Positions 1 to 5,980 of a stretch of DNA of 6,108 nucleotides are shown here, piece after piece. Each line of letters opens with the position of its first letter. The stretch's first letter is position 1. Origin of the DNA: Candidatus Collierbacteria bacterium (GTDB taxonomy: Bacteria > Patescibacteriota > Microgenomatia > UBA1400 > MFAQ01). A model generated the notes under the pieces. The model ran no database searches. It had not been told where the DNA came from and saw only the letters and a list, made by a program, of their open reading frames with translations. The translations under genes were made by a program, and so were the position numbers. The stretch is from the NCBI GenBank assembly GCA_903873735.1, contig CAIQPO010000031.1:1-6108 (forward strand). The letters run 5' to 3'.

Positions 1-2
1 CT

Positions 3-1802
3 ATGTTTAACTTAAAGAAAAAAATCACCAATCTCAAACCGATTAAAGCGTGGCAAAAGAAACGCAAGCTTAAGGCCATGGCTAATCAGGCAGTCAAGAT
101 TGCCTATGGTACGCAGGATCAAGTGGATTTAATTTCTTACGCTGGTCTCAAAGAGGAATCAAGCTATTTGCAAATTAACGACAGGTTCGTGAGAACCTTG
201 TTCGTTTCAGGCTACCCGTATGTTGCTACCACTGGTTGGCTTAATAATTTGATCAACTTCAACCACGATATTGATGTTAGTTATCACATCGAACAAGTTG
301 ATCCGCTTACCGCCCTGCCCAAACTGATCAGAAAAATAACAGAGCTTGAGTCCACCAAACGCACCATGCTCAAAGAAGGCAAGGTCATAGGCTCTGAGAT
401 TACTGATCCACTTGAATCTGCTATGGAGCTTAAGGACAAAATTCAGCGAGGGATGGAGAAGCTTTTCCAAATCTCAATCTATATGACGATTAGCGCGGAA
501 TCGCTCATTGAGCTCAACAAAGTTACCAAGCTTTTAGAGACAGTCATGCAGACGAGACTTTTCTACATCAAGCCCGCTACGTTCCAGCAAATCGAAGGAT
601 TGCAGTCAATTCTCCCAAGAGCCGAGAATAAGCTAGCACAGAAGCGTAATCTTGATAGCTCGAGTGCTGCCCTCACTTTCCCCTTTGTCTCATCGGAACT
701 AGTTCAAGAATCAGGCATCCTATACGGCATCAATAAATCAAATAATTCTCTTGTTATTATTGATCGCTACTCCCTAAACAATGCCAACTCTATAATTTTT
801 GCTCAATCTGGATCTGGCAAAAGTTATACCGCCAAAGTCGAGATCTTACGTCACCTGATGCAAGGCACTAAAGTCATCATTATTGATCCAGAGCGCGAAT
901 ACAAACAATTGGCCGCAAGTGTGGGTGGAACATACATCAAGCTATCTGCTGCTTCTAAAGAAAAGATTAATCCATTTCAGTTCACTCAACACACAGTCAC
1001 AGCAGAAAATAACTTATCCGAGCATATTCAAGATTTAACCGAGCTAATCTCACTCATGGTGGGTTCTTTAACCTCTGAGGAGCGTGCGGTAGTGGATCGT
1101 GCCCTCCTTCTCACCTACAAAGAAGCCAAGCTTAATCCTCGCAAGAATGCTAAAAAACAAAAAGAGGTTGAATACCCACTCCTCAAGGATTTCTACAAAA
1201 ATCTTAAAGCGATGAAGCATAAAGATTTATGCGATCGACTCGAGAGATTTGTAAAAGGATCGCTGTCAACTGTATTTGACTCCCAGACCAATATCAAACT
1301 CGATAATCGCCTCATTGTTTTTGACATCAAAGATTTAAACGAATCCATCAGATCAATCATGATGATGGTCGTGGCTAACTTCGTAAACAACGAGGTCAAG
1401 CAAAATCCCCAGAAGCGAATGCTGGTGATTGATGAGGGATGGATACTCCTCCAAGAGCCAGAGAGTGCTAGATTTATCTCAGGACTCGTCAGACGTGCCA
1501 GAAAATACTACCTGGGAGTTACTATCATTTCCCAGCAAGCCAATGATTTCCTCAATCAAGATTACGGCAAAGCTATTGCCAGTCAATCATCCCTCCGAAT
1601 CCTGATGCGGCAAGATACTACCACCATTAAGAAGGTTGCTGAAGAATTCCACTTATCAGCCTACGAACAGCACTACCTATTAACCTGTGATCGCGGCGAG
1701 GCTTTAATTATTGCCGATCAAAACCATGTGGCGGTTAAAGTTGTGGCCTCAGAGCAAGAACATCCACTTTTGACCACTGATCCTCGGGAAGTCTATATCT
1801 AG
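3..1802 (+). CDS. VirB4-like type IV secretion / conjugation ATPase
   Basis: This is the cytoplasmic AAA+-type ATPase that powers assembly and substrate transfer in a conjugative type IV secretion system. Residues of about 50-260 form the CagE/TrbE/VirB4-like N-terminal domain, including an FPF segment before the ATPase core as in monoderm VirB4 proteins. The P-loop AQSGSGKS is at residues 267-274, with Ala replacing the usual first Gly. An IDPEREY strand follows the P-loop. Walker B VIDEGW is at 475-480 and the SQQ sensor-like motif at 510-512. The C-terminal LRILMRQD and CDRGEALI segments are also typical. The basic N-terminus (KKKITNLKPIKAWQKKRK) has no membrane segment. At 599 aa it is near complete size, but only two bases precede the ATG, so a start further upstream cannot be excluded. 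The M23 gene follows after 2 bases, indicating one transcript. Family assignment is confident; the mobile-element context is inferred. Confidence 0.93.
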   Translation: MFNLKKKITNLKPIKAWQKKRKLKAMANQAVKIAYGTQDQVDLISYAGLKEESSYLQINDRFVRTLFVSGYPYVATTGWLNNLINFNHDIDVSYHIEQVDPLTALPKLIRKITELESTKRTMLKEGKVIGSEITDPLESAMELKDKIQRGMEKLFQISIYMTISAESLIELNKVTKLLETVMQTRLFYIKPATFQQIEGLQSILPRAENKLAQKRNLDSSSAALTFPFVSSELVQESGILYGINKSNNSLVIIDRYSLNNANSIIFAQSGSGKSYTAKVEILRHLMQGTKVIIIDPEREYKQLAASVGGTYIKLSAASKEKINPFQFTQHTVTAENNLSEHIQDLTELISLMVGSLTSEERAVVDRALLLTYKEAKLNPRKNAKKQKEVEYPLLKDFYKNLKAMKHKDLCDRLERFVKGSLSTVFDSQTNIKLDNRLIVFDIKDLNESIRSIMMMVVANFVNNEVKQNPQKRMLVIDEGWILLQEPESARFISGLVRRARKYYLGVTIISQQANDFLNQDYGKAIASQSSLRILMRQDTTTIKKVAEEFHLSAYEQHYLLTCDRGEALIIADQNHVAVKVVASEQEHPLLTTDPREVYI

Positions 1803-1804
1803 CT

Positions 1805-2416
1805 ATGAATCCAAAGCTAGTATTTACTCTCTGGTCGTTTAGTAAGGAACTAAAATTCGTTCTTCTGGCATTCCTCACAATCCTCATGTTGCCAGTAATA
1901 GCGGTCATTCTGCTGACTCAGGTGGGTATCAATGTCATCTCCGATAAATTGGTTGATCAGAATCCGACCACCCAGAACATTCAAATAAAAGATCCCACAA
2001 GTGGTGAGGTCGTTACAGAGATTAATCCCACAGTAGTTTGGCCGACCCAAGGAGTTATCACCCTAGAGTTTGGAGAATCGAGCATGTACCAGGTTTTTCA
2101 TACAGGAATAGATATTGCTAGTAAGCTCGATACTCCAGTAAACCCTGCCATGGATGGTACGGTGATTTACGCAGGAGAGATATTCTGGGGATATGGTAAG
2201 CATGTCATTATCGACCACGGCAACAATGTAGTGACCATCTACGCCCACTTGAATAAGATATACGTCTACAAAGGCCAAAAGGTGACCACTAGCGATGTAA
2301 TCGGAGGTCAAGGTCAAACTGGTTGGGCTACTGGAGTTCACCTACATTTTCAGGTGAATGTGTATGGCATACCAGTGGATCCGAGGGTGTTTTTAGACAA
2401 AAATGCCTATAATTAA
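1805..2416 (+). CDS. membrane-anchored M23 (LytM-type) metallopeptidase of the T4SS
   Basis: This is predicted to be a zinc endopeptidase that cuts peptidoglycan cross-bridges, here probably opening the wall for the conjugation channel. One hydrophobic segment at residues 17-41 anchors it in the membrane with the catalytic part outside. Residues 42-80 form a linker, and the M23 domain spans about 83-195. All expected residues are present: zinc ligands H99 and D103 (HTGID) and H181, with catalytic H148 (YAHLN) and H179 (HLHF). At 203 aa it is a single-domain enzyme without SH3 or LysM wall-binding domains. It starts 2 bases after the VirB4 stop with only a distant GGGAAG as possible ribosome site, so coupling to VirB4 translation is likely. 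Its last codons contain a perfect TATAAT that I read as the promoter of the next gene. The peptidase call is firm; the role in conjugation comes from context. Confidence 0.92.
   Translation: MNPKLVFTLWSFSKELKFVLLAFLTILMLPVIAVILLTQVGINVISDKLVDQNPTTQNIQIKDPTSGEVVTEINPTVVWPTQGVITLEFGESSMYQVFHTGIDIASKLDTPVNPAMDGTVIYAGEIFWGYGKHVIIDHGNNVVTIYAHLNKIYVYKGQKVTTSDVIGGQGQTGWATGVHLHFQVNVYGIPVDPRVFLDKNAYN
2408..2413 (+). promoter_or_regulatory. -10 element TATAAT for the DUF4209 gene, inside the M23 gene end
   Basis: A perfect TATAAT overlaps the last two sense codons of the M23 peptidase. Standard spacing puts transcription start near 2420, two bases before the ATG at 2422, so the mRNA would be nearly leaderless. 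No Shine-Dalgarno sequence precedes the ATG (the bases are GTGGT), which fits. No good -35 hexamer is seen 16-18 bases upstream (about 2385-2391 reads GGGTGTT), which weakens the call. Confidence 0.5.
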
Positions 2417-2421
2417 GTGGT

Positions 2422-4251
2422 ATGGAAAAATCAAAGCTATTAATGAACAAAAAATTGCTGAAGTACTTCAATTCTATAAACTCTAAGATTGAACAAATTG
2501 ATGAACTTACTATCGCAGAAAAGATAAAAAGTCTATTGACGACAGATGGTCAAGTTATTACTGATAAATTTGATCAGGCTGAATACATAGCTTTTTATTT
2601 TTGGGCAAATGACAGCGAGGATTCAAAAAAACAAAATAAATATTATTTTCCAATGATGTCTGGGACGACAAAAGATGGAATTACGGTGGAATTTCCGGAT
2701 TCAAAATTTGTTGACAGTGACGTGATCGAGTATTGGAAAGAAAGGTCAATTTCCTCAAAACACCCGTCTTTGATAAATCGTTATGCTGATTTAGTATTAG
2801 ATTTTCAGTGCCGAACACAGGATGGGAAATTCGATTACGCGATGGCTCAAAATGTCATTGATTCAACAATACAAATATGTAATCAGTCGCTAGATGAAGG
2901 GCTTGGATGCAAGCAAAAGTTAAAACGAGCGCTAGCTTTATCGGCTTTGATTAATGACGATAAAAGATCTGATCACATTAAGCAATGTATTATTGATACA
3001 GAAACGAAGTTTGCAGAGGATAACAAGCCAGGTTTATGGGGTTATGGGTTTGAATGGCTAATACTTGATGGTCAGCAAGAAAAAACTTTAACTAGCGCTC
3101 ATAAAAAACGACTGATTGGAGACTTAGAAGATCGATTGAAAAGATTGATGAATGTTGCTAGCCCAAGTGCATGGAACGTGGAGTGTGCCGTTTCATTACT
3201 TGCAAAGTACTATTCAAGAACTGGAGCAGAAAGGAATGTTGAAATTGTGCTGTCTCAGTTAGAACAGGCATATCGCAAAAATCTTTATGCAAATTCTGAT
3301 GGATTACTCGTAGTTAATTACCTGGAAAAACTGTCTGATATTTACTTGCTTTATGCTCATTTTTCATTCGCCAAAGCCGCAATCCAAAGAATAAAGCAGG
3401 AAATGAGTAACTTGAGCAAACACACAAGTTTTGATCTTAAAAAGTTTTCTGTAGATATGGAAATCAAAAAGAGTGACATTGATGCTGTTTTAAGTTCTGC
3501 ATTTGGGGCAAAAAGAGACAATGAAATTAGCCAGATAATAAAGCACATAGCTGTTACTTATGTACCTAGAAAAGATAAAATGGAAAAGGAACTCAAAGAA
3601 TTTTCTAGTAAATTTGTATATCTAAGCCTTGGAAATCACTCAATTTTATCTACTGATGGTTTTTCATCAGCTAAGTATGGGTCGGTTCAAGAGGATTTTG
3701 AAAGGCACCTGCTTAATCACTTTTCACAAAACCTGCATTTTCAGTCTGGATTTCTTCGACTTGTATTGGGAGAGATAACTAAAATAAAAAAGGTTGAGGA
3801 GGTTTTTAACGAACTCGCTTTATCGCCTGTTTTTCAAGAAGATGACAAGTATTTTCTTTTTGAGGTATTAAAGAAATATTGGTCTGGAGATTACCTATCA
3901 GCTAGCTGTTTAATGATTCCTTTAATAGAAGATTCGATACGAAATATATATCGACTAAATAACTTGTCTTTTATTTCTTCCAATGATGACGGTGGTTATG
4001 ATGTAGAGTCGTTAAATAAATTGCTGGAAAGAGGTGTCATTAGGCAAATCTATGGTGCTTTCGGTGATCACGTGGAGTATTACTTCCGAGTTCTACTTAC
4101 AGAAAGAATTGGTTGGAATTTACGAAATAACTTTGCTCATGGAATAAATAAAAATGCTTTTACGCGTATTGATGTAGCCGATAGGTTACTACAAGTTTTA
4201 TTTTGCTTGTCTATGGTTAGATTAAAACAAGAAAAGTCTAATAATGATTAA
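2422..4251 (+). CDS. DUF4209 protein with C-terminal HEPN-like RNxxxHG motif
   Basis: This 609-aa soluble, mostly helical protein has no signal peptide or membrane segment. Its C-terminal part (about 475-590) matches the DUF4209 family, whose hallmark is RNxxxHG; here RNNFAHG is at residues 568-574. R568-x4-H573 also fits the R-x4-6-H catalytic pattern of HEPN ribonucleases, and the helix around PLIEDSIRN (500-508, E503) provides the acidic residue often seen in HEPN bundles. Residues 1-200 resemble the N-terminal region (DUF7380-type) often found with DUF4209, an assignment I hold loosely. Residues 250-330 look like TPR-type helical hairpins, a possible sensor or partner surface. The ATG at 2422 was chosen for its position behind TATAAT; an in-frame ATG at 2443 is a weaker option. 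The gene is much AT-richer than the conjugation genes and overlaps the next gene by 8 bases. RNase activity and a defence role are inferred; DUF4209 membership is likely. Confidence 0.8.
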   Translation: MEKSKLLMNKKLLKYFNSINSKIEQIDELTIAEKIKSLLTTDGQVITDKFDQAEYIAFYFWANDSEDSKKQNKYYFPMMSGTTKDGITVEFPDSKFVDSDVIEYWKERSISSKHPSLINRYADLVLDFQCRTQDGKFDYAMAQNVIDSTIQICNQSLDEGLGCKQKLKRALALSALINDDKRSDHIKQCIIDTETKFAEDNKPGLWGYGFEWLILDGQQEKTLTSAHKKRLIGDLEDRLKRLMNVASPSAWNVECAVSLLAKYYSRTGAERNVEIVLSQLEQAYRKNLYANSDGLLVVNYLEKLSDIYLLYAHFSFAKAAIQRIKQEMSNLSKHTSFDLKKFSVDMEIKKSDIDAVLSSAFGAKRDNEISQIIKHIAVTYVPRKDKMEKELKEFSSKFVYLSLGNHSILSTDGFSSAKYGSVQEDFERHLLNHFSQNLHFQSGFLRLVLGEITKIKKVEEVFNELALSPVFQEDDKYFLFEVLKKYWSGDYLSASCLMIPLIEDSIRNIYRLNNLSFISSNDDGGYDVESLNKLLERGVIRQIYGAFGDHVEYYFRVLLTERIGWNLRNNFAHGINKNAFTRIDVADRLLQVLFCLSMVRLKQEKSNND

Positions 4252-5032
4252 CACCATTCAATTTCTTAAGAATTACGATATTTTTGCTTCTCAGGCAAGA
4301 TATTACACTGCTAAGTTATTTTTGGATGAGTTGCAAAATAACAAAGATTTAAAACCAAACAATCAGAAGTTAATTAAACTTCGGATAATTGAAGAGTTTG
4401 TATCAGCTACAGAAGATTTAGCGTTATGGCTTTTAGTTGTGAGCAAAAGACACCAAAAATCGCTTGATTTGGACATTTGGGAGCGTTTATTACTTGCTGA
4501 AGCAACAACTGAGGAAGCAAAGAATTTTATGGCGAGTATGGGAAAATTGCGGTCGCCAGATAGTGTGTTAAAAAAACTTGATATTGTTTCAAATAAGACA
4601 CTTTCAAAAATTTTTGGCGTCAACGAAACTGAGTTATCTGAATCTATTGAATATATTATTAAAGCAATCAAGACCACTATCAAAAATCGAGAAGTTAGTA
4701 ACGGAGTACTTATCAGAGCACATAATAAAATCAAACATGGTATGGCAGTATACTTAGACGGTAAAGACATGGATAATCTACTCATAAGAGATTTGAGATT
4801 GGTAGGTGCTGCCAAACACAAAAGAAGAAGGAATCGTTTTTTCGAAATTAAATTTGACGTTGAGCGAGCTGAAAAATTGGTTGGAAGTATACTTGCAATA
4901 TCTCACGCTGTGCGCGGTCTAATATGCTTAGTTCAAGCTGATTTTAGATACCATATCACCACAGACAAAAAAATGCGGAAGAAAACACGAGAATATTGGT
5001 TGGGTGAGCTAGATAAAACTGATTTAGAGTGA
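4244..5032 (+). CDS. unrecognised HEPN-like partner protein with R-x6-H (NKIKHG) motif
   Basis: I do not recognise a named family. The 262-aa protein is helical and soluble. Its main motif is R158-A-H-N-K-I-K-H165-G166, which satisfies R-x4-6-H and resembles the N-K-x-K-H-G signature in several HEPN-like proteins. Upstream helices carry conserved-looking acids (IIEEF at 48-52, TED at 56-58). After the motif come a basic patch (KHKRRRNR, 191-198), a hydrophobic helix with His and Arg (about 212-232), and a basic end (KKMRKKTRE, 242-250), which together suggest RNA or DNA contact. The ATG lies inside the last codons of the DUF4209 gene in another frame (8-base overlap), with no ribosome site beyond a weak GAAAAG, so translation probably depends on termination and restart. 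The AT-rich composition matches its partner. It could be a second catalytic subunit, a regulator or an antitoxin; the sequence does not decide. The gene itself is secure. Confidence 0.72.
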   Translation: MINTIQFLKNYDIFASQARYYTAKLFLDELQNNKDLKPNNQKLIKLRIIEEFVSATEDLALWLLVVSKRHQKSLDLDIWERLLLAEATTEEAKNFMASMGKLRSPDSVLKKLDIVSNKTLSKIFGVNETELSESIEYIIKAIKTTIKNREVSNGVLIRAHNKIKHGMAVYLDGKDMDNLLIRDLRLVGAAKHKRRRNRFFEIKFDVERAEKLVGSILAISHAVRGLICLVQADFRYHITTDKKMRKKTREYWLGELDKTDLE

Positions 5033-5048
5033 ATACGGTTATCTGACG

Positions 5049-5063
5049 ATCATGAACAATGAT
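5049..5063. promoter_or_regulatory. possible operator dyad upstream of the XRE gene
   Basis: ATCAT-gaaca-ATGAT is a perfect 5-bp inverted repeat with a 5-base spacer, with a further G-T wobble pair possible outside. It lies in the 72-base gap between the HEPN-like cassette and the XRE gene, about 30 bases before the -10 element. XRE repressors commonly bind such short dyads near their own promoter. The run after it is not T-rich, so it is a poor terminator. Five pairs in AT-rich DNA can arise by chance. Confidence 0.25.
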
Positions 5064-5092
5064 TTATCCTTCCACCTATAAAGCGTAAGATC

Positions 5093-5098
5093 TATAAT
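5093..5098 (+). promoter_or_regulatory. -10 element TATAAT of the XRE regulator gene
   Basis: A perfect TATAAT ends 6 bases before the ATG at 5105. Normal spacing puts the first transcribed base on the A of that ATG, so a leaderless mRNA is predicted. No Shine-Dalgarno could fit in between. The best -35 candidate at 17-base spacing is TTCCAC (5070-5075), a weak match, so activity may be low or need a factor. Confidence 0.55.
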
Positions 5099-5104
5099 AC
5101 TAAT

Positions 5105-5308
5105 ATGTCGCCACAGAAAATTGGTAAAAAACTAAAAGACGCACGAAAGAAGCTTGGATTAAAGCAGTCAGACGTGGCGGAAAAAGCTGATATCAGTGTC
5201 AATTACTATGCTCGCATTGAGCGTAATGAAGAAAATCCTACTCTTGAGACATTGGAGCGTGTATTGAAAGCCTTGAAACTTAAATCTTCGGATGTACTCT
5301 CGTTTTAA
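5105..5308 (+). CDS. small XRE-family helix-turn-helix transcriptional regulator
   Basis: This 67-aa protein is almost entirely one Cro/CI-type HTH domain. The start is IGKKLKDARKKLGLKQ (residues 6-21). QSDVAEKA (21-28) is the first HTH helix and SVNYYARIER (31-40) the recognition helix. NPTLETLERVLKAL (44-57) gives the conserved final helices. There is no sensor or dimerisation extension, so it probably acts as a simple dimeric repressor or antitoxin-type regulator. It has its own promoter with predicted leaderless mRNA, and a possible operator dyad sits upstream. It lies on the same strand just after the HEPN-like pair and is convergent with the minus-strand genes, its TAA overlapping the neighbour's TAA in TTAA. 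One sampled line has 26 G/C in 60, closer to the flanks than to the cassette, so it may not have been acquired together with the pair. Targets are unknown; autoregulation is an inference. Confidence 0.9.
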   Translation: MSPQKIGKKLKDARKKLGLKQSDVAEKADISVNYYARIERNEENPTLETLERVLKALKLKSSDVLSF

Positions 5309-5529
5309 TCCTTCTTAAGCTTAATAGGGTCAATTTTCCCAGATTGTTCATCTTCCACTATTTTGTGTGCAGCCATGTGAGCCAAAGCAGCCTTTTCCTC
5401 TAGATGCTTAATTGCATCCTCTTTAGTACAAGGCATGTTTTGAGACTTCAAATAACGAATCGTTGTCTCGATATCTGCATCATTAATTTGATAACCTGAG
5501 TTTTGCGTCATATGGTCGAAGTATAGCAT
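5305..5529 (-). CDS. 74-aa orphan protein, coupled to the PLD nuclease gene
   Basis: I do not recognise this small protein. It is charged and probably helical: residues 17-30 (DADIETTIRYLKSQ) and 36-61 (KEDAIKHLEEKAALAHMAAHKIVEDE), with no membrane segment. The latter helix has three histidines (H42, H51, H55). I chose the ATG at 5529 because it follows the nuclease stop by one base (TAA-A-ATG) and has GGGAG eleven bases upstream. A TTG at 5547 would add six residues but would lie inside the nuclease gene with no good ribosome site. The tight coupling suggests a partner or small accessory of the HKD nuclease. Its stop overlaps that of the XRE gene by 4 bases from the opposite side. Coding status is supported by the coupling and ribosome site; function is unknown. 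Confidence 0.65.
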   Translation of the reverse strand: MLYFDHMTQNSGYQINDADIETTIRYLKSQNMPCTKEDAIKHLEEKAALAHMAAHKIVEDEQSGKIDPIKLKKD

Positions 5530-5530
5530 T

Positions 5531-5977
5531 TTATATGTATCTCCCAAAATTCAAAAAATTAAACATATCTACGGCGAAGCCGCCGCCATCCAGGCGGCGC
5601 ATAATTTCCCTGCTTTTAATCTGTGACAATATATTTAAACTACCTTCCCAAAGCACTTTCCTGTCGATGATAGCTAATTTACGATGATGATTGCCAATGC
5701 ATAAAAAAACTTGGATCCCAAGGGCTTCTAGCGCCTCAATTTCACTCTCTGATTGGTCTTCATAGCCATCACTGTGGTCATTTGGGTCTCTAGTAATGAT
5801 ATAGACCTTAATTCCCTTGGAGTAGGCACGCTTCAGACTTGGCCAGAGCATTTTCATTCTGGCTGAGGTTATAAATGGGCTTTCAATAATGATTTCCTCG
5901 TTCGCTTGGTCAAGATCCTTCAAGAAAGCTGAGTAGAACGTCTTTTCATCATGGAGTGTGGAGCTGTAGTTATTCAT
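5531..5977 (-). CDS. single-HKD phospholipase D-like nuclease domain protein
   Basis: This 148-aa protein has one complete PLD catalytic signature: H98-x-K100-x4-D105-x6-G112-S113-x-N115. PLD enzymes with one HKD motif usually work as dimers, and bacterial ones of this size are commonly nucleases. The first half (IIIESPFITSARM at 29-41, GIKVYIITRDP at 55-65) gives the beta strands before the motif. The layout, from LHDEKTFY at the start to REIMRRL near the end, resembles the C-terminal PLD domain of larger AAA/Superfamily-1 helicase fusions, seen here alone. The ATG at 5977 has AGGTGA just upstream, overlapping the previous gene's stop. The 74-aa orphan begins one base after its stop. GC-rich codons near its end form hairpins. 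Placement beside an XRE regulator and a HEPN-like pair suggests accessory or defence work. The domain call is firm; the substrate is inferred. Confidence 0.87.
   Translation of the reverse strand: MNNYSSTLHDEKTFYSAFLKDLDQANEEIIIESPFITSARMKMLWPSLKRAYSKGIKVYIITRDPNDHSDGYEDQSESEIEALEALGIQVFLCIGNHHRKLAIIDRKVLWEGSLNILSQIKSREIMRRLDGGGFAVDMFNFLNFGRYI
5541..5545 (-). promoter_or_regulatory. ribosome binding site GGGAG that decides the orphan gene's start
   Basis: On the minus strand GGGAG is followed by eleven bases and then the ATG at 5529. It lies inside the end of the PLD nuclease gene. It favours the ATG over the TTG at 5547, because it sits downstream of the first base of that TTG and cannot serve it. 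Spacing is a little long but workable. Confidence 0.5.
5572..5599. repeat. tandem GC-rich hairpins inside the end of the PLD gene
   Basis: Two adjoining inverted repeats occur: CGGC-gaa-GCCG (5572-5582, 4-bp stem, 3-base loop) and CGCCGCC-atcca-GGCGGCG (5581-5599, 7-bp stem, 5-base loop). They share two bases, so they would compete. They code for the RRLDGGGFAV part of the nuclease and stand out in otherwise moderate-GC DNA. On the minus strand a T-rich stretch (TTTAATTTTTTGAATTTT) begins about ten bases after the smaller stem. It is interrupted, so this could be a weak attenuator between the nuclease and the orphan, but not a canonical terminator. Confidence 0.5.
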
Positions 5978-5980
5978 GGC

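Noticed and set aside
3679..3696. GSVQED (residues 420-425 of the DUF4209 protein) as a possible nucleotidyltransferase (MNT) motif that would make this a HEPN-MNT system.
   Set aside because: The MNT signature needs GS followed by a spaced D-x-D pair and a strand context that is absent here; neither protein shows it.
4363..4821. 152-codon open frame on the minus strand opposite the second HEPN-like gene.
   Set aside because: It is fully antisense to a gene with a clear motif, has low-complexity Ser/Leu-rich translation and no coupling to other minus-strand genes. Other open frames opposite the VirB4, M23 and DUF4209 genes were dropped for the same reason.
5033..5104. The gap before the XRE gene examined for a tRNA, small RNA or rho-independent terminator.
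   Set aside because: No cloverleaf or T-loop signature is present, and the only stem (5049-5063) is AT-rich without a T run.
5315..5324. Perfect palindrome TTAAGCTTAA near the convergent gene ends, considered as a terminator or integration site.
   Set aside because: It has no loop and no adjacent T run, codes for the end of the orphan protein, and is the kind of AT-rich palindrome expected by chance.
5529..5547. TTG at 5547 as start of the orphan gene.
   Set aside because: It would begin inside the nuclease gene with no ribosome site upstream, whereas the ATG at 5529 has GGGAG and lies one base after the nuclease stop.
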